DNA of 64,000 nucleotides from Opisthocomus hoazin (Eukaryota > Chordata > Aves > Opisthocomiformes > Opisthocomidae), in NCBI RefSeq assembly GCF_030867145.1, contig NC_134419.1, forward strand, positions 74,023,403-74,087,402, in the 5' to 3' direction. The notes under the pieces were generated by a model. The model worked only from the letters and a program-made list of their open reading frames with translations. It searched no databases and was not told where the DNA came from. The position numbers were made by a program, and so were the translations under genes. This document shows positions 1-12,600 of the stretch, one piece after another. The first letter of the stretch is position 1. Each line of letters opens with the position of its first letter.

Positions 1-3000
1 ACTTAGGTAACAGGTGCCAGCTTGATAAAAACACCACTTTTTGTCTGGCCCTGCAACAAAGAAGTCCAGTGAAGACAACTGGAGCGGGACCCAGAGAATT
101 AAAGGCTCTTCTGCCTGAGGATGGTCCTAGTCTGTCTCAGGCTGCAGGGAGGTACATTTGGCAGCAAAGTTTGGGAGAATTGTCCTGTTCAGTGACTCCA
201 ACAGAAGGTTCCAGAGTTGACTATGTCACGTCTTCCACAAATATGACCTGCAATTTAAAATAGTACCAATTATTATGGAGTAAGTATAATAATGACTAAC
301 ACCCTCCTGCTAAAGCTGAGAGAAAGACTTTGTGAGTTTAAGTCAATTCTTCACTTCTGTGTGCTGGGCAGGACACAATCTCTTTTTATACTAATGAACA
401 TTGTTTATGCAGTGCTGCCTGGTAAGCACTTTCTGTCCTTAACCACAGAAAGAAAAGAGAAAGATATTGGTTTAGAGAACTTTGCCAATTGTTTCCTTTA
501 GGGAAACCACCAGAGAAGGTGATAGCCAACAGTACACTGCAGTCTCATATGCTCACCCCCCTCAAACGTCTCTGTGATAATACAAATACGAGCTGCTGCT
601 GTTGGATCAGCTGAGCTAGTGTACAAATGGGCTTTATGAAAGAATTCTAAACAGATTGCTGCCTATTCACTAAAATGAATATTACTGCTGGCACAAATGT
701 ATTCTCCTTGGTTTATGTCCTGGGGCCAGAACTGGTGGTTTGTATTCGTATTCTGCCCATGCTTTTCTTCACTGCCCTGGGCGAATGTCTGTGCAATTTT
801 GTTTTCCCATTCTTAAACTTGGAAGGATGCTCTCTGTCTATCAACAGAAAGCACTTTGGAGTCTGTGTGTAAAACAGATCAGTATCAACTCTTTGTATTA
901 TTAGTTAAGTGAAATAATAGACTTCACATAGCTGCTCTTATTCACATGACTAGGAAGATGATTCTTGTAAATTAGGGCTTTTTTTACTAATGGTTTGTCT
1001 TAGCTCCTTAGAGATATTGAAACAGAATGCACTGCGCTTCTGTAAAGACATCTCCAACAGAAGATGAGATGACAGTGCAAATGTTAAAGCGTTCATTTCT
1101 TATTTAAGAGCTAGCTAGTAATCACGGCCTTCACATGAACACTTCCTCTTCTTTTATATTTGAAATAAATAGTTATGAGGAAGGGAACAAAATAACATTC
1201 ATTGGTTCGACTTCTTTGGCCAAGCCTGCAAACGAATCCCGAGGTACCAGTGAAGTGAGATGCTGTGTGAAGCCACAAAGACGTGTGCGCGCCAAGCATT
1301 GGGTCAGCTCACCGCCCAGCTACGGAAACAAAAGGGGCTGCCACGTGCCGGGGATCAACGGGCTTCCAAGGGGAACGCCAGGTCTTCTGGAGAACCAGCG
1401 GTCCTGTAGAGAAGATTCACTCCCAGAGAAGAAACATTTCAGGTAGTGGCTGGATGACAAATGCGTTTTCCTTTCTCATCACCCCACACGCAGCTGTTAA
1501 ATACGTCTATTAGCAAGCTGAAACGAGTTATTTCATGTGTATTGAATGCGATCTCCCTTAACTGCATTTCTTTTAAACACTGGACACTCTTCTATAAAAG
1601 ACTTCACATTTTAGCCTTTTGAAGGTGAAAGTTGTAAAAACTTTATTTTGTGTTTCTGAGCAATGTAGATAGACCTAAAGATTTCATGAACTATCATGTG
1701 GTTGCCCATATCTGACTAATAATTAAATTGTAAAATTGCAGTTTCATATTAGGGTTAGTCTTTTCACCTGCTTTAAAAATGAAAAATCATATTTGGTATA
1801 TAAACACACACAGAATATCCTTCTGATTGAATTTCAAGAGCATATCCAGGACTAAATGTTTTTAAGCACTTCTAATACTGTAGTCTATAAGAGGAGCAGA
1901 CACTTCTAAAGCAATGTTAAAAGTTGTCTTTCATAACTGAGTCAACAGATCATTTTTGTAATAAATTAAAGCAAGTGTTCTCAACTAGAAGAGCTAGTGG
2001 CTGTTGGTATTGTACAAAAACAAAAATCATTCTAGTATCCAAAGGGTTAGGGGTGGGGAGGGTCTGTTTGGTTTCGTTTCTCTTTCCAGGGAGATCTTTA
2101 ACATTATTTGATGGAGCTAGTTTCATTTTGAGATTGTTACTGAAGATAAAGGCTTCTGTGTTCTATGGCTGCTTGGATTCTTCGTACATAATGTCCTAGT
2201 AATGTCACAGTGCTGCTGTATCTAGATCAAACCACTGTTTTGATTGTTTTTTTGGCTTTGTTTTTTTTTTTAATAAATTCCTTAATTTAAATACATGAAA
2301 ACGATACGTTTTGCTTTAATGAGGCATATAAACAGCCAGAGCTTCCTCAGGTCCTTGGGATCTTGAAGACGATTGCAGTGAGAGCAGGATGCAGCCCATA
2401 TCTTGCTAGAGGCCTTGGTGGCTTCACACGTTTCAATACTACTGTCTTCTGTGTTCTCTGACCCGTCACATCTCCACAAGATGGAGGGAACTGAAAACCA
2501 AGCTGAGGTTGTATCTCACTTGTGGAGGTTCAGATTCTCATCCGAAAGCAGGCTGTGTTTCCCCTGAGATGTCCTTCCTCTGCCTTTCATCCTCACATCC
2601 CCAGCCTTCCTCTGCACTGCAAACTGTCAGCCAACACAACTCTTTACGACCTTAAAAATAAGTTCAAGGAAAGGGTGACAAAATCACTATTAGGGCTGCA
2701 GGCTTCAGAAGACATGAACTATTTTGTAAGCTGAGCACTGGCTGATTTATGAAGCCCTACAGAGAGCTTTCTCTAAGCTCCCATTAGGCAGAGAGAAAGC
2801 GTTTAGAGAAGGAAAGCAACAACAACCAACCAAGTGTTTTGTACAGAAGGAAAGATGAAACAAAAAATGAAGAGTAGCTGCAAAATCACCAGGAGGAAAG
2901 TGGTGCAGTGCTTTTTCTATAAGAGGAGAAAGAAGAATTTTTCAGAGAGGCATAAAGAATGTTTTTATGAGACTGCTAATGGCAAACAGTGTTTGCGTCA

Positions 3001-5549
3001 GGTTTCATTAAAGAACATTGTGAAACAGATTATCTGCATTAAAGCAGCAGCTACGTCCAACAGCTAAAACCTAAGGTAACAGACTATGTAAATTCAGGGC
3101 GTGCATTTTATCTCTTTCCAAACAAACCCAAGCCCTTTTTCACAAGTTTTTGACAAGCTAAGAGGGTGTGAGATGAAATTTTATTCCTTCTCTAACAGTT
3201 CTTGGTGGTTTTGTTCTCTCTGTATCTTGATGTCCTTTCCACACAGCAACATTCAGATATATTCCCTCTTGGGAGATGTAATCTTCCTTAGACTTTTCCA
3301 CTACCTTTTGCATGAGATGCGCAGCTTCTCAGAGGAAAGTCATTAAACTGTTTTGAAGGAAATCCAATTAAAAAAAACATATCAACATTTTTAATCCCTT
3401 AGGATTCTTTACAGCTGAAAAATACCATAAATGGGCCTGACTGTGCAATTTCAGGTCTATGGGGTGCTGCTGGGGGAGAAGACAATATAAGTTTCTGCCA
3501 AGTCAGAGCCTAATTTGTTGGGTTTTGTAATCCTATTTCATATTTGGTATACAGTAAAAGTAAAAAAAAAAATTAAAATAGGGCCTATTAAAAATTGGCG
3601 CTCTCACTCATCCTGAGTGGAGAAGAGGAACCCTGCCGCTGAGGCTGAGCAGTTTGAACAGCCCATTTACAGACGCCTGGGTAAATTTTACCTGGTTTTC
3701 TATTTTTTTAATTACAACGCATCACTGCTACATTTTTTTCTTAATCTAAGGCATGCTTGTTCCTGTGCTGTCAGCAAATATCAGCAGCACCCTAACAGTG
3801 CAAGGCTCCACGTACCTCTGTTAGCTTACATGGCAGAGCTCTGCAGGGAGGCTCGGGATGCTCCAGACCTGCTGCTCTGGGGTCACTGCAGTGTGATAAC
3901 GATGAAAATACCAGGAGCAGGAAGGCAGGCATTTTGACTTTTTTAAAAAGCTTATAGGTAGGAACAGACTTGCAAAACTAAACTTCAAAAGCACACGTTC
4001 AAGGGTGCAAAGCCACATCCTTAAGAAAAGAAAGAATTAAGGTTGCCTGTGTGCCATTAATATTGTTCCCTTGTCCTTGTGCACTGTTATTATTATGCCC
4101 TCACTTAATACTATGTTATTATTATGCATTCACTCCTAGAGGAGAAACTAACCTCCGGCAGCTTTATGATGAAAACCAGATGCATCCCCTCTCTGGCATC
4201 TGCTAATACATTATGTGTTTCAGACTTTCATTTAAATCTAAAAAAAATATTTTCCTTCAAGGAAAATCTCACCTAATTGGCTGCTCCCCTCCATTTCCAG
4301 CAGTAAGGCAACTGTGAATTCTGAAAAATTCATTTAGCCTGAGTATATAATGCTTTCTCCCACCCACAAAGGACTGAGAGCTCTCAGTATCCTGCCTCGG
4401 TTCCCTTAGATCATCTTGATCCCAGGATTGGGGAAGGGAAGTGGAATGAGCCTCATCTGTTTCCCTTCCCTTTTTGGGGGGGAAACGCTTGGTTTTTTGC
4501 TGAGGGACTGGCAGGAGGGATGTGAGAGATTCCTTAACCTGCCCACTCCTCTCTGCATATATTCACTCACACCCTCTGAAAGACAGAGATAGGAGGTCCA
4601 AGAGCTGAGGAGGCAGTGGAGTAGAAGAAATATTTCTGCATGTAGGTGAGTATTGGGAAGAGGGAAGGTATGAACTGCAGAAGAGACAAGACACACCTGG
4701 GGGCAAGCTTCACCAGGGCTGAAGAACTGGGAGGGGCAGGGAGGTAGAAGTGATGGAGAGAAGCCAGCGCTGGAAGGGATGAGGTCTAGCCAGGGGCCTG
4801 GCGCGCTTGTTAACTCACATTAAAACAAGTCTGAAAGCAAAGAGAGAAACATCAACTCCGATCAACACTGTAACAAGGAATTTATTGCCGATGATATCAC
4901 AGGCAGTAGTGGTTCTTTCTGGAAGCGTGAAATTATTGCCCTGCTTTGGATCTGATATTCAGTCAGTGTACGGTGGAATTAAACATTGCCATTTCACTTA
5001 ACGAAAAGGTTCAGCTGCAGCTGACATTGTACACTTAGATGACCACGATAAACACTAAAATACAATAAAAAATTTGAAGTTCAGACTACATTAGGAATTT
5101 GCTATGTTGTTCTCACATTTACAGTAGGAAAGAGGGAAGGAGCCTTCCTTCATACATAATTCCATAATTCTCACTTAAATCTAGCATTTTTTTCCTCTTT
5201 GCCCTTGTAGTGCTTTTTAAGTCAAAGGTTCGTGAGTCTGCAAATGAAACCATAATGGGCGATCATATTTGAAAGTAAAACTTCTGTCTGTGCTTCTTCA
5301 TTCACCAGACACTTTCAACGATCCACCTGGTGATTGCGTGTGGCAATGAGTGAAAATCAACCATTTCTCATCAACTCTTGGCATCCGTGCAAAACATCAC
5401 CACAAAAGCGTCGGGCCAAAGTGACGTGATAAAAACCAGGAGGCTTAAAACAAGCAAAGTAACTAGGCAGAACACAATAGACTTTCTTCAGATGAGCTAA
5501 TACAAACTGTACAATAGAAACCAAGCTGCCCCTCTGACACTAATCACCT
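1..5549. other. Gene-poor flank, no supported gene
   Basis: No exon with convincing splice sites or recognisable protein could be read on either strand. Open frames are short and low in complexity. By synteny with human 10q26.11, GRK5 would be expected to the left on the plus strand, but I saw none of its C-terminal coding sequence. Plus-strand AATAAA hexamers near 1960 and 2272 could belong to a distal 3' UTR, but nothing else supports that. A purine-rich patch lies around 4600-4760. Confidence 0.6.
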
Positions 5550-5555
5550 TTTATT
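5550..5555 (-). terminator. Candidate poly(A) signal AATAAA of the unidentified gene
   Basis: TTTATT on the plus strand reads AATAAA on the minus strand. It lies about 280 bases downstream of the stop codon of the candidate gene ending at 5834, a normal 3' UTR distance. The hexamer alone is common by chance, so the support is positional. Confidence 0.4.
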
Positions 5556-5833
5556 AAGGCAACTTAAGAATTCAAGTAATATGTGCATGTATTTGGAACA
5601 CTACTGTGACATATAATGTCACAACGATGTCTCAGTTATACTGATTCTTTGCAGAAAATAAATATATGCAATATCAATCAAGAACACAAAACGAGCGAGC
5701 GTTTTCTCCCACAAACAAGCGCATTTCTGTGTCAGACTGACACACATGAACCACTGAAGTCAGAATGGTGCTGAACAGGAGCAATTCTTCCTGGTTTTCA
5801 GGACTGCGTGCAAAGCTGTAACCAGCTCCAGTA

Positions 5834-6361
5834 TCATTTTCTTTGCACAAATGTTTCTAGGGGAGCAGTGATGTGCATTGTCAAAATGTCCAAGAAGTCA
5901 CCTTTGTAGAGGCTCAGGACATTCTGCGTTTCCTCTTGATTGCTACGCTCGATCACTTTTTTGTTGTCATGGTTTGCTGAGCTGCAGGACTCCTCGCTCT
6001 CCTTGGCATGCCCAGTCATGACCACAGCACTGCAACTGCTTCTGCGCCGAGCTCCTCTGCGGCCGAGGAAGGGGTTCTGGTTCTTGTCAGCAAATCCCTT
6101 TGTCTTCCTATTACACCTCTTACTTTCATAGTTCCTGAGCTCCATTAGCCTCTCGTTGAAATACTCCTGCAATGGTTTGTCGTGGAAGCCACTGCTGGTT
6201 GCCGGGTGGCCTTTCAAGTAGCCTCTTGAAGAGCTCCCCAAGCGATGGGTTAATGAAGCTCTGTTCGGAAAATTACTCAGCTGTGATGAGGAGCTCCTTC
6301 CTCTTTCCAAATCCGGGAAGAGTCGGTTGAAGGCTGGAGTTTCCGAATAATTTCTTGATAA
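5834..6361 (-). CDS. Unidentified gene, terminal coding exon B
   Basis: This is an open frame of 175 codons plus TGA. The acceptor at 6362-6363 is preceded by about 40 pyrimidine-rich bases on the minus strand. The first residues read LSRNYSETPAFNRLFPD. An ORF call starting at 6310 would begin at a TTG codon, so the exon reading is preferred because it explains the open frame upstream of that point. Confidence 0.5.
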   Translation of the reverse strand, partial: LSRNYSETPAFNRLFPDLERGRSSSSQLSNFPNRASLTHRLGSSSRGYLKGHPATSSGFHDKPLQEYFNERLMELRNYESKRCNRKTKGFADKNQNPFLGRRGARRRSSCSAVVMTGHAKESEESCSSANHDNKKVIERSNQEETQNVLSLYKGDFLDILTMHITAPLETFVQRK

Positions 6362-8249
6362 CTATTTAAAATAGGGGTGGGAGGGAGAGGCAGGATTGGG
6401 CGCAGAAGGAGAAGGAAATCTGAATTAAAATATGCTGGCTTAAGTAGCAAAAGGATCTTAAGTATATGGTTCCATACAGTAAGCAGCTGTTAGGGAAGGT
6501 TTTAGGTTCTTAACCCAAATGACCTGAAGACCGGGCAGTTTGGTACCAATCTCTCGCTGGAGCAGAAGTCTTTTGGGCTGAGGTTAAACAACGCCGAGCA
6601 TTTGTACCTCCCACTGACTCTGATGCACTGCCACAATTCTGTGTAGCCTCTCTGAAAATGTGATTTTCTGAGAGAATCTCTCACCTGTCTGTGTTAACAG
6701 AACTTCAGGTTTATCCTTTCCAAATTTCATTAGGCTGTAGCTGCTGTTTCCCATGGTAAAACCAGATCCCACTTCTAAGATATTTTTTGGTTCTTTCCCC
6801 TTTGCTTACTCCCAGGTAACTCTGCTCTGAATGGCAGCGTATTAGTACAAGAATTGCAATTTTCACAAACAATACCTTTCTACATCTTAAAACTACGAAG
6901 TTTATTATTGTTACCCCGCAGCATATCACAGGTGTGCATGGAGTTTCCTCCTCCTTTCCCATCAGAGGACGCCCATCTCCTCGCTACCAACCAATTTAAC
7001 ACCCGAGGTACTTCAGTAGCCAAAGATCCAGCCCCCGCTGACATCGGAGGGAGTCCTTGGGTTGATTTCAGTGGGACACCCACGCTGCGAGTCCTTTTAT
7101 TGACTGCGAGGGACAATTTTGCTAGAAATTCACCACGTAAAAGATTGCCCTTCCGTGTCCACAGTTAAATGCCCCCTGGGTTTTCAAAGTTACTGCTCTG
7201 CCATTTCCACCTTTCTCGCAGCTATCCCAAGGCACCCCGGCCTGCCTCAAGCTACCAGAAGCAACAGCTGGTTTCTGGACACCAAGTTAGGCTGGCCCAT
7301 GTTTTTTTCTCTGAAAAACCTTAGCAGTTCAGCTTGAAGGAAGAAATGTTTTATATTATATTACTGTTTCAAATCAATAAAGACTATACTGTGTGTAGAT
7401 GACAGCCACAGCAGGATCGTGGAACATTTTGCAATCATTTATTATGCCTGACAATGCCTTTGGTATTAAAAAAAGCCATCATTCATGCAGTTTTTGACAA
7501 TTGCTAATTAAGCCTCGATACTTCCTAAGGGTCCAGCCACAAACCTGGTTTCAGAGCCCAGCAATGTCTCAGCAGGGCACTCCATCACCAGCATTTGGCA
7601 TGCTGCCTACTGGTAATGAATGAAAAACACTGAGCGCAAACAAGAAATAGTGGGTTGGATGTGCCATGTAAACTGAAAGGTACTCAAGTTTTTGATCTCT
7701 CACTATTCCATCACACTTCATTCTGGAAGGAACCCAGCAAATCTAATGACCCTGCCTAGAGTGGTTGTACTTTTGGAATAAGTTAGGTAATTGAAGAACA
7801 CTAAGACTTGACTAAAAAGCAGGCTCCCCTTCCTCCCTGAAACCTTAAAAAATAGTTTTAAAATTAATAATCATCTTAATAATAAACTTAAAAATTAATA
7901 AACAACTTAATAATGTGGCAGAATAGAAGTCTTTCAGGTTAAGCTTTTCTATACCAAAAAACACCCCCAAAACTTCTTACCATATCAAATATCAACTTAC
8001 CAGGAAGTACTGGAATTACTCTACAGAACAGGTAGTAGTTATCATATACTGCACAGAGAGTTTTTGCATACAAACCTTAATGTCCTGGAAGCCAGGATAT
8101 TCTGGGATGATGGGCAAGGTGCACATGTTAATACTGTTTGACCGCCTTCGTTTCATCGTCCTACGAGAGCAAGTGCAGTTCCTGGAGAGGTGGGATTGTC
8201 CCAGCTCAGATGGATTTTCAGCGCAGCAGAGCGGTTTACAGTCTTTCAT
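5834..8249 (-). CDS. Candidate two-exon protein gene, unknown family (233 codons)
   Basis: I do not recognise this protein. Exon A (8249-8076) starts at an ATG with an in-frame TAG two codons upstream. It encodes 58 residues and ends in phase 0 at AAG|GTTTGT. Exon B (6361-5834) starts after a long pyrimidine tract ending in TAG. It continues in phase 0 for 175 residues to a TGA. The two phases agree, and exon B is the longest opening in its neighbourhood. The predicted product is basic and Ser/Arg/Asn-rich. It has a Cys-rich N-terminus (CKPLCC, CTC), an RRTMKRRRS cluster, a GRRGARRRSS cluster near the middle of exon B, and a more ordered-looking C-terminus (DFLDILTMHI). No signal peptide or membrane segment is visible. 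It lies between the expected position of GRK5 and RGS10, on the same strand as RGS10. It could be a poorly conserved or lineage-specific gene. Chance ORFs joined by chance splice sites are the alternative. Confidence 0.5.
6362..8075 (-). other. Intron of the unidentified gene
   Basis: This is a 1.7-kb interval between the two proposed coding exons. A plus-strand AATAAA lies near 7376. Short AT-rich direct repeats (AATAATAAACTTAAAAATTAATAAAC-like) lie near 7860-7915. No other coding signal was seen. Confidence 0.4.
8076..8249 (-). CDS. Unidentified gene, first coding exon A
   Basis: It has 58 codons from ATG and ends FQDIK before a GTTTGT donor. An upstream short reading frame (ATG near 8294, 12 codons) ends just before this ATG, and a second overlapping frame is noted separately. 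A real upstream 5' UTR exon cannot be excluded. Confidence 0.45.
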
Positions 8250-9495
8250 AGACTAAGTTCTCAGGCACATCATTGAGGCAGGTCCCTCCATTACAGCACG
8301 ATGCAGAAGAGTTTGGAAGCGATGTGGATTCCAGAATAATTCTCTGCTCTAGTTTTCCTCTACTCACAATCCCTTGACAATTTGGAACGCTGAGTGCCAG
8401 CAGGCACGGCAGAGAGCCGAACAGCTCTGAGCAGTACGGCTCTTGCTAAACTGGATTCTTAGAGACCGTAGGCAAGTGATGCCTTCGCTGAAGCCTGGAA
8501 CCCTCAAACGATTAATGCCGCTTTTATCCTCTGAAAGCTCTTCACAGGAGGTCGGTAAATCCAAACCATGAACGCAAAGGGCTCAGGTGAGGGGTGGAAT
8601 TTGCAGAGATTACAGAGTCTCATACCGTCATCTCAGGCAGCCTAACGGGACTGCTGACGCGGCAGCAATTAGAGAAGATCAACAGCCCACACGCAGGAGG
8701 TGTCGCTCGGCTTGCAGCGGAGCAGGCAGATCGCTGCCCTTCCGACTAGGGATCCCCGACAGCAGAACGTCAAGGGCTTCTGCTCAGTGAGGCAAAAGGT
8801 GACTACTCAACACAATTAAACAACAGGTCAAGAAAGACAGTGTAGGCAGCTGCAATAAAAAATTCCTTCCAAGAGATGCTGCACCACTAGGCTTCCTCCG
8901 TGCGGCTGGAGATGGGCTGCAGCCCTGGAGGCCTGAGGAGATCCAGACTGCCTCGCGGTTTGTGTAGCCGTGTCTGGAGAGGGATGCACTGCCTTCAAAC
9001 AGCCTGGCACCAGGGCGGATTTGGCAAGAGGCCATAGTAAGAGGAAGAACCCTTTCAGCCAAGGCTCTGAAAATGTTCACAGTGCGAAGCAATAGCTGCC
9101 CTGAACAGCTCACAACCTAAATATCATAGATGAAGGGCAGGCAGGGAAACAACTCCACGGTTTTGATCTGAAGATATGTCAGTGGCATCATCTGCCAGAA
9201 ACAGTCAAATGCATGTAGCTGCAACAGTTGGTACATCATGAACTTTGGCAGCACGGGGCTCCTTGCTGTCCGCAGCAACAGCGGATGTCTCCCGCCATTC
9301 GGGGGGCAGCACCTCCAACCCACCACCCGCCGCCCCACCGCGGCCAGTTCGCATGCAGAGCATTGGCGGTGAGGAATGAACGGCCTCTTCACCATAACAT
9401 GCCACGGAGTAATTACTGTGCTCTCTGCTGCTTGTGGAAGGGAGACGGAGGGGGTTTACAATCCCCTCAGCCTCCAGGGCTTCTCGCTTATTCAA
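8250..9495. other. Upstream flank of the unidentified gene, moderately GC-rich
   Basis: GC and CpG content rise around 8590-8800 and 9240-9400, compatible with a weak promoter region for the minus-strand gene starting near 8.25 kb. No TATA box or classical CpG island is clear. Open frames here overlap on both strands and none has a recognisable domain. Confidence 0.3.
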
Positions 9496-9620
9496 GGTAT
9501 CCTTAAATATTTGCATGCTCTGAATACATGCATGCAAATATTTGTGGATGTCCTGGATAATCTAAAAATCCATATCCATCCAGGGTATCCATAAATATTT
9601 GCACGCACATATTCAGAGCA
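9496..9620. repeat. Nested inverted and direct repeat with octamer-like motifs
   Basis: The arms AAATATTTGCATGC (9505-9518) and GCATGCAAATATTT (9530-9543) are a perfect 14-bp inverted repeat around an 11-base loop. The left side (9496-9518, starting GGTATCC) recurs as a near-identical direct copy at 9584-9606. The loop sequence TGCTCTGAATA (9516-9526) has its exact inverse at 9610-9620. ATTTGCAT/ATGCAAAT matches the POU octamer consensus in both orientations. Confidence 0.75.
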
Positions 9621-12600
9621 CTGACTGTGAACTGTCAAGATCTTTGGACCCTACCTGTGAGCCCATCAGCTGGATTCAGGTTAGTGCTTTAGGCTATCTG
9701 GCAGATGGCAGCTTGGCGGCTCAGGGCAGAACCCTCAACAGCAAACGCTCACCTCGCCGTCGGACAAAAGCAGGGCAGGCACAAGCACAGAACTCACGGA
9801 AACGGTTACATCCAGCCCCTCGCTCTCCAAACGCAGAGACGCGACACCACTTTTTACCAGCTCTGGCTCTGGCATTTTTCGTCTGAGGGAAAAACAATTC
9901 CCAAGCAGACAGCAAAGCTCTCGGTGTGAGTGGCCATTTCAGCTGCACCCACACCAGCATCTCACAGATCAGGGGCTGTGTCCACAGCTCCGTGAGAGCC
10001 ACACACAAATCCAGATACGAGGCAGATGGTGACAATTTGCATGCAGAGATGTCACGATGCTTACAAAGTAATAGAACTATGAGTCATCCCTGATGCAGCC
10101 CTGAAGATTTGCATTGTTTTTGTATACATAATGGCACCTTAATACATAAGTACAATGTTGTCTTGCTAGTAGTATCCGAGAAAAATTAACAAAGCATTAA
10201 CAAGGCTTCTTGGCACCAAATTTCCCCCGACAAGACTTTCCTGATCCAATTTAGCAGAAGGGAAAAAAAAAATTTTTTTTACTACTCCTCCTTATGAGAT
10301 CTTTCAGATCTTCTTTCGGAGCCAAAGCTGTCTCTGGGATATGTTCCAGGCAAACCTGGACCAATAAGTCACTGTGGACAGGCAGGAGGTTTTGTCTGTA
10401 AGTCTTCAGCCCAAGACACTACACCCAGGTCTAAATTGCTTCAGCCATGCAGAGATACGTCGTGCGCAATCTGACTGGTGGCAGAACATGCCTTACCTTG
10501 TAAAGAGAAGGGGGAGGAAAAAAACACAGCAGCAGCAGGAGTCAAACTAATTTCACCGGCGACAGAGAGCTTTATTATTTCACAAATCAAGGTATTCATG
10601 GTAGTGCCCACAGTTGTCATCTGATTCAGAGAAATAAGAACTGTGCAAAATAGCTGCCATGGACACAGTTGCTTTAGGAGATGTCATCTATGGTAAGTGT
10701 AGAGGCTTTGCAGGGGACCTGCTCCATGTACCTTTATTGCTGAGACGGTAAAGAGTTACCTCTTTCCATTTAAACTCACAGCCTGAAAACCTCTCATTAT
10801 CAAAATTCATTCCCTCTTCTGCCCTGAAAGCATTTGCCTGGTTGAAGTGAGACACCAGCAGCTTTTAAGCTGTAATTGCTCATTGTCCCTAATGAATATG
10901 CAAGTGCTACATACAATGTGTGACTTGCATGGAGCTTTTTAAAAAAAAAGTCCCACGTTCCTGTTTTAATGGGAGGTTCCACTTCTACTCCCGCAGTCTG
11001 AAATCGGCGCTCACGGAGTCTGTTCTTTTATAATCCCCTTTTCCTTCTCGTACTGTGTCATTGCTGCACCCAGTGGGGCCAATGCAATTCTCTCTGCAGC
11101 ACAGCTCCCCATCCTGTTTAACATGAAAATTTACATTATCCTTTGACCCTCTGGCGAAAAGCAACATGACTTTCAGCAGTGTGTGTAGGCTTCATTAGTT
11201 ACCCACCTTCTATCCTAACCTTTACACTCTTCTAAAAAGGTCTTTTTTTGAAAATGGCGAGTCATGTTATTACACCGTTCCTCACATCAGATAAGCCAGC
11301 ATTGCTTGTAGCAGTTTGCATGAACAGGTTGTAGCTACGAATCTCAGTTCTTCTGCCTCAGGGGTAAATCACTCAAAAGAAAGATCATGCAAGCAACTAC
11401 GTGAGTTTCTATAAGCCCTACTACTGCTAAACATTTGCATTATTCCTTCAACAGATAAGGACTGCTCTATTTTTATATCTAATCTTCCAGTATCATAAGT
11501 AAGGTGAATGATTGATAACATTCCCAATTAAGTATAAACTGTAAAACAAAAATGCTTTGTTTTTCAAAGTACCACTGAACGACAGATGCTAATAAAAGTC
11601 CAAATCCAAACGTGGATGTGGGGTCCAAAACCAGATCCAAAACCAAGTAACAAATACACGGCGTCACACTCTTTATACAAAATTATTAAATTCCATGCAG
11701 CAAAAAGAAAAGCTATGCTCATTTAATGATGATTTGTATCACTTATGAATGCGATTAATATTTCCTAGTTAAAGATATCTAACCTGTGTTATAAAAGCAT
11801 GGATTCATTCCCTTAGTACTGGCTGCATGAAGCTATAACACGTTGAAGGCTGCACAGTTTTATGCAACAAACAAGCAGAACCTCCTTCCCTGCCATCCAC
11901 ACCAGGGCCGCTTCTGTGACCGCACGCTGCTGCCTTCTCACCGAAGTCAAGGCGTGCCACAGCCCTTCGTCCACGTAACCAGTCATCACGTCAGAGCGGG
12001 CACGCGGGCTGCCCAGAAGTGGTTTGCCTGCTTTTAACGGTCGGAGTCGGAAACCTGCTGCTCACCCTGGGTTCCTCTGGGTCTTAACTCCATCACCCTA
12101 TAGTCACTGCAGGCATGCTGTCATTGGTGACCACATTTGTCACTAAGCTGAGACTAACTTTTACTTGTATTTACTGGTATAATGTTGTTACTGGCATTTC
12201 GGTACCACTGGCACTCCCCCCCGCCTCACCCGTGGTTTGTCTCCGCACGGCACGGCTGTTGCCATGCTCTTCAACCTGCCATTCCCAACACGGGCTGCTT
12301 CGTCTGACAAAAACGCCAGATGAGTTGAATACATTTTGTGATGGTTTAATTCATTTTTCAGAGCTAACCACAATCCAGGGGCGTTTGCTGCTGTTTATTT
12401 TTAAATGAAACCGGAGGTTCCATCTAATTCCCTGAATCCGAGAGCTGCAGCTTTAAAAGCTGCTACAACCTGCATCAAGCCCGAGAAAGATGCTCTCTTG
12501 TGAGACTGTGAGCATGAGCAAAGTTGCAAAAAGAGCAAAGTGAATTGCCCAGCAAACCCCTGTTTCCTTGCTGTCAAAGGGATGTCACTGCTACAGTATG

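Noticed and set aside
1-5500. GRK5 3' exons or UTR expected from synteny
   Set aside because: No GRK5 C-terminal coding sequence could be read and AATAAA hexamers alone are not evidence.
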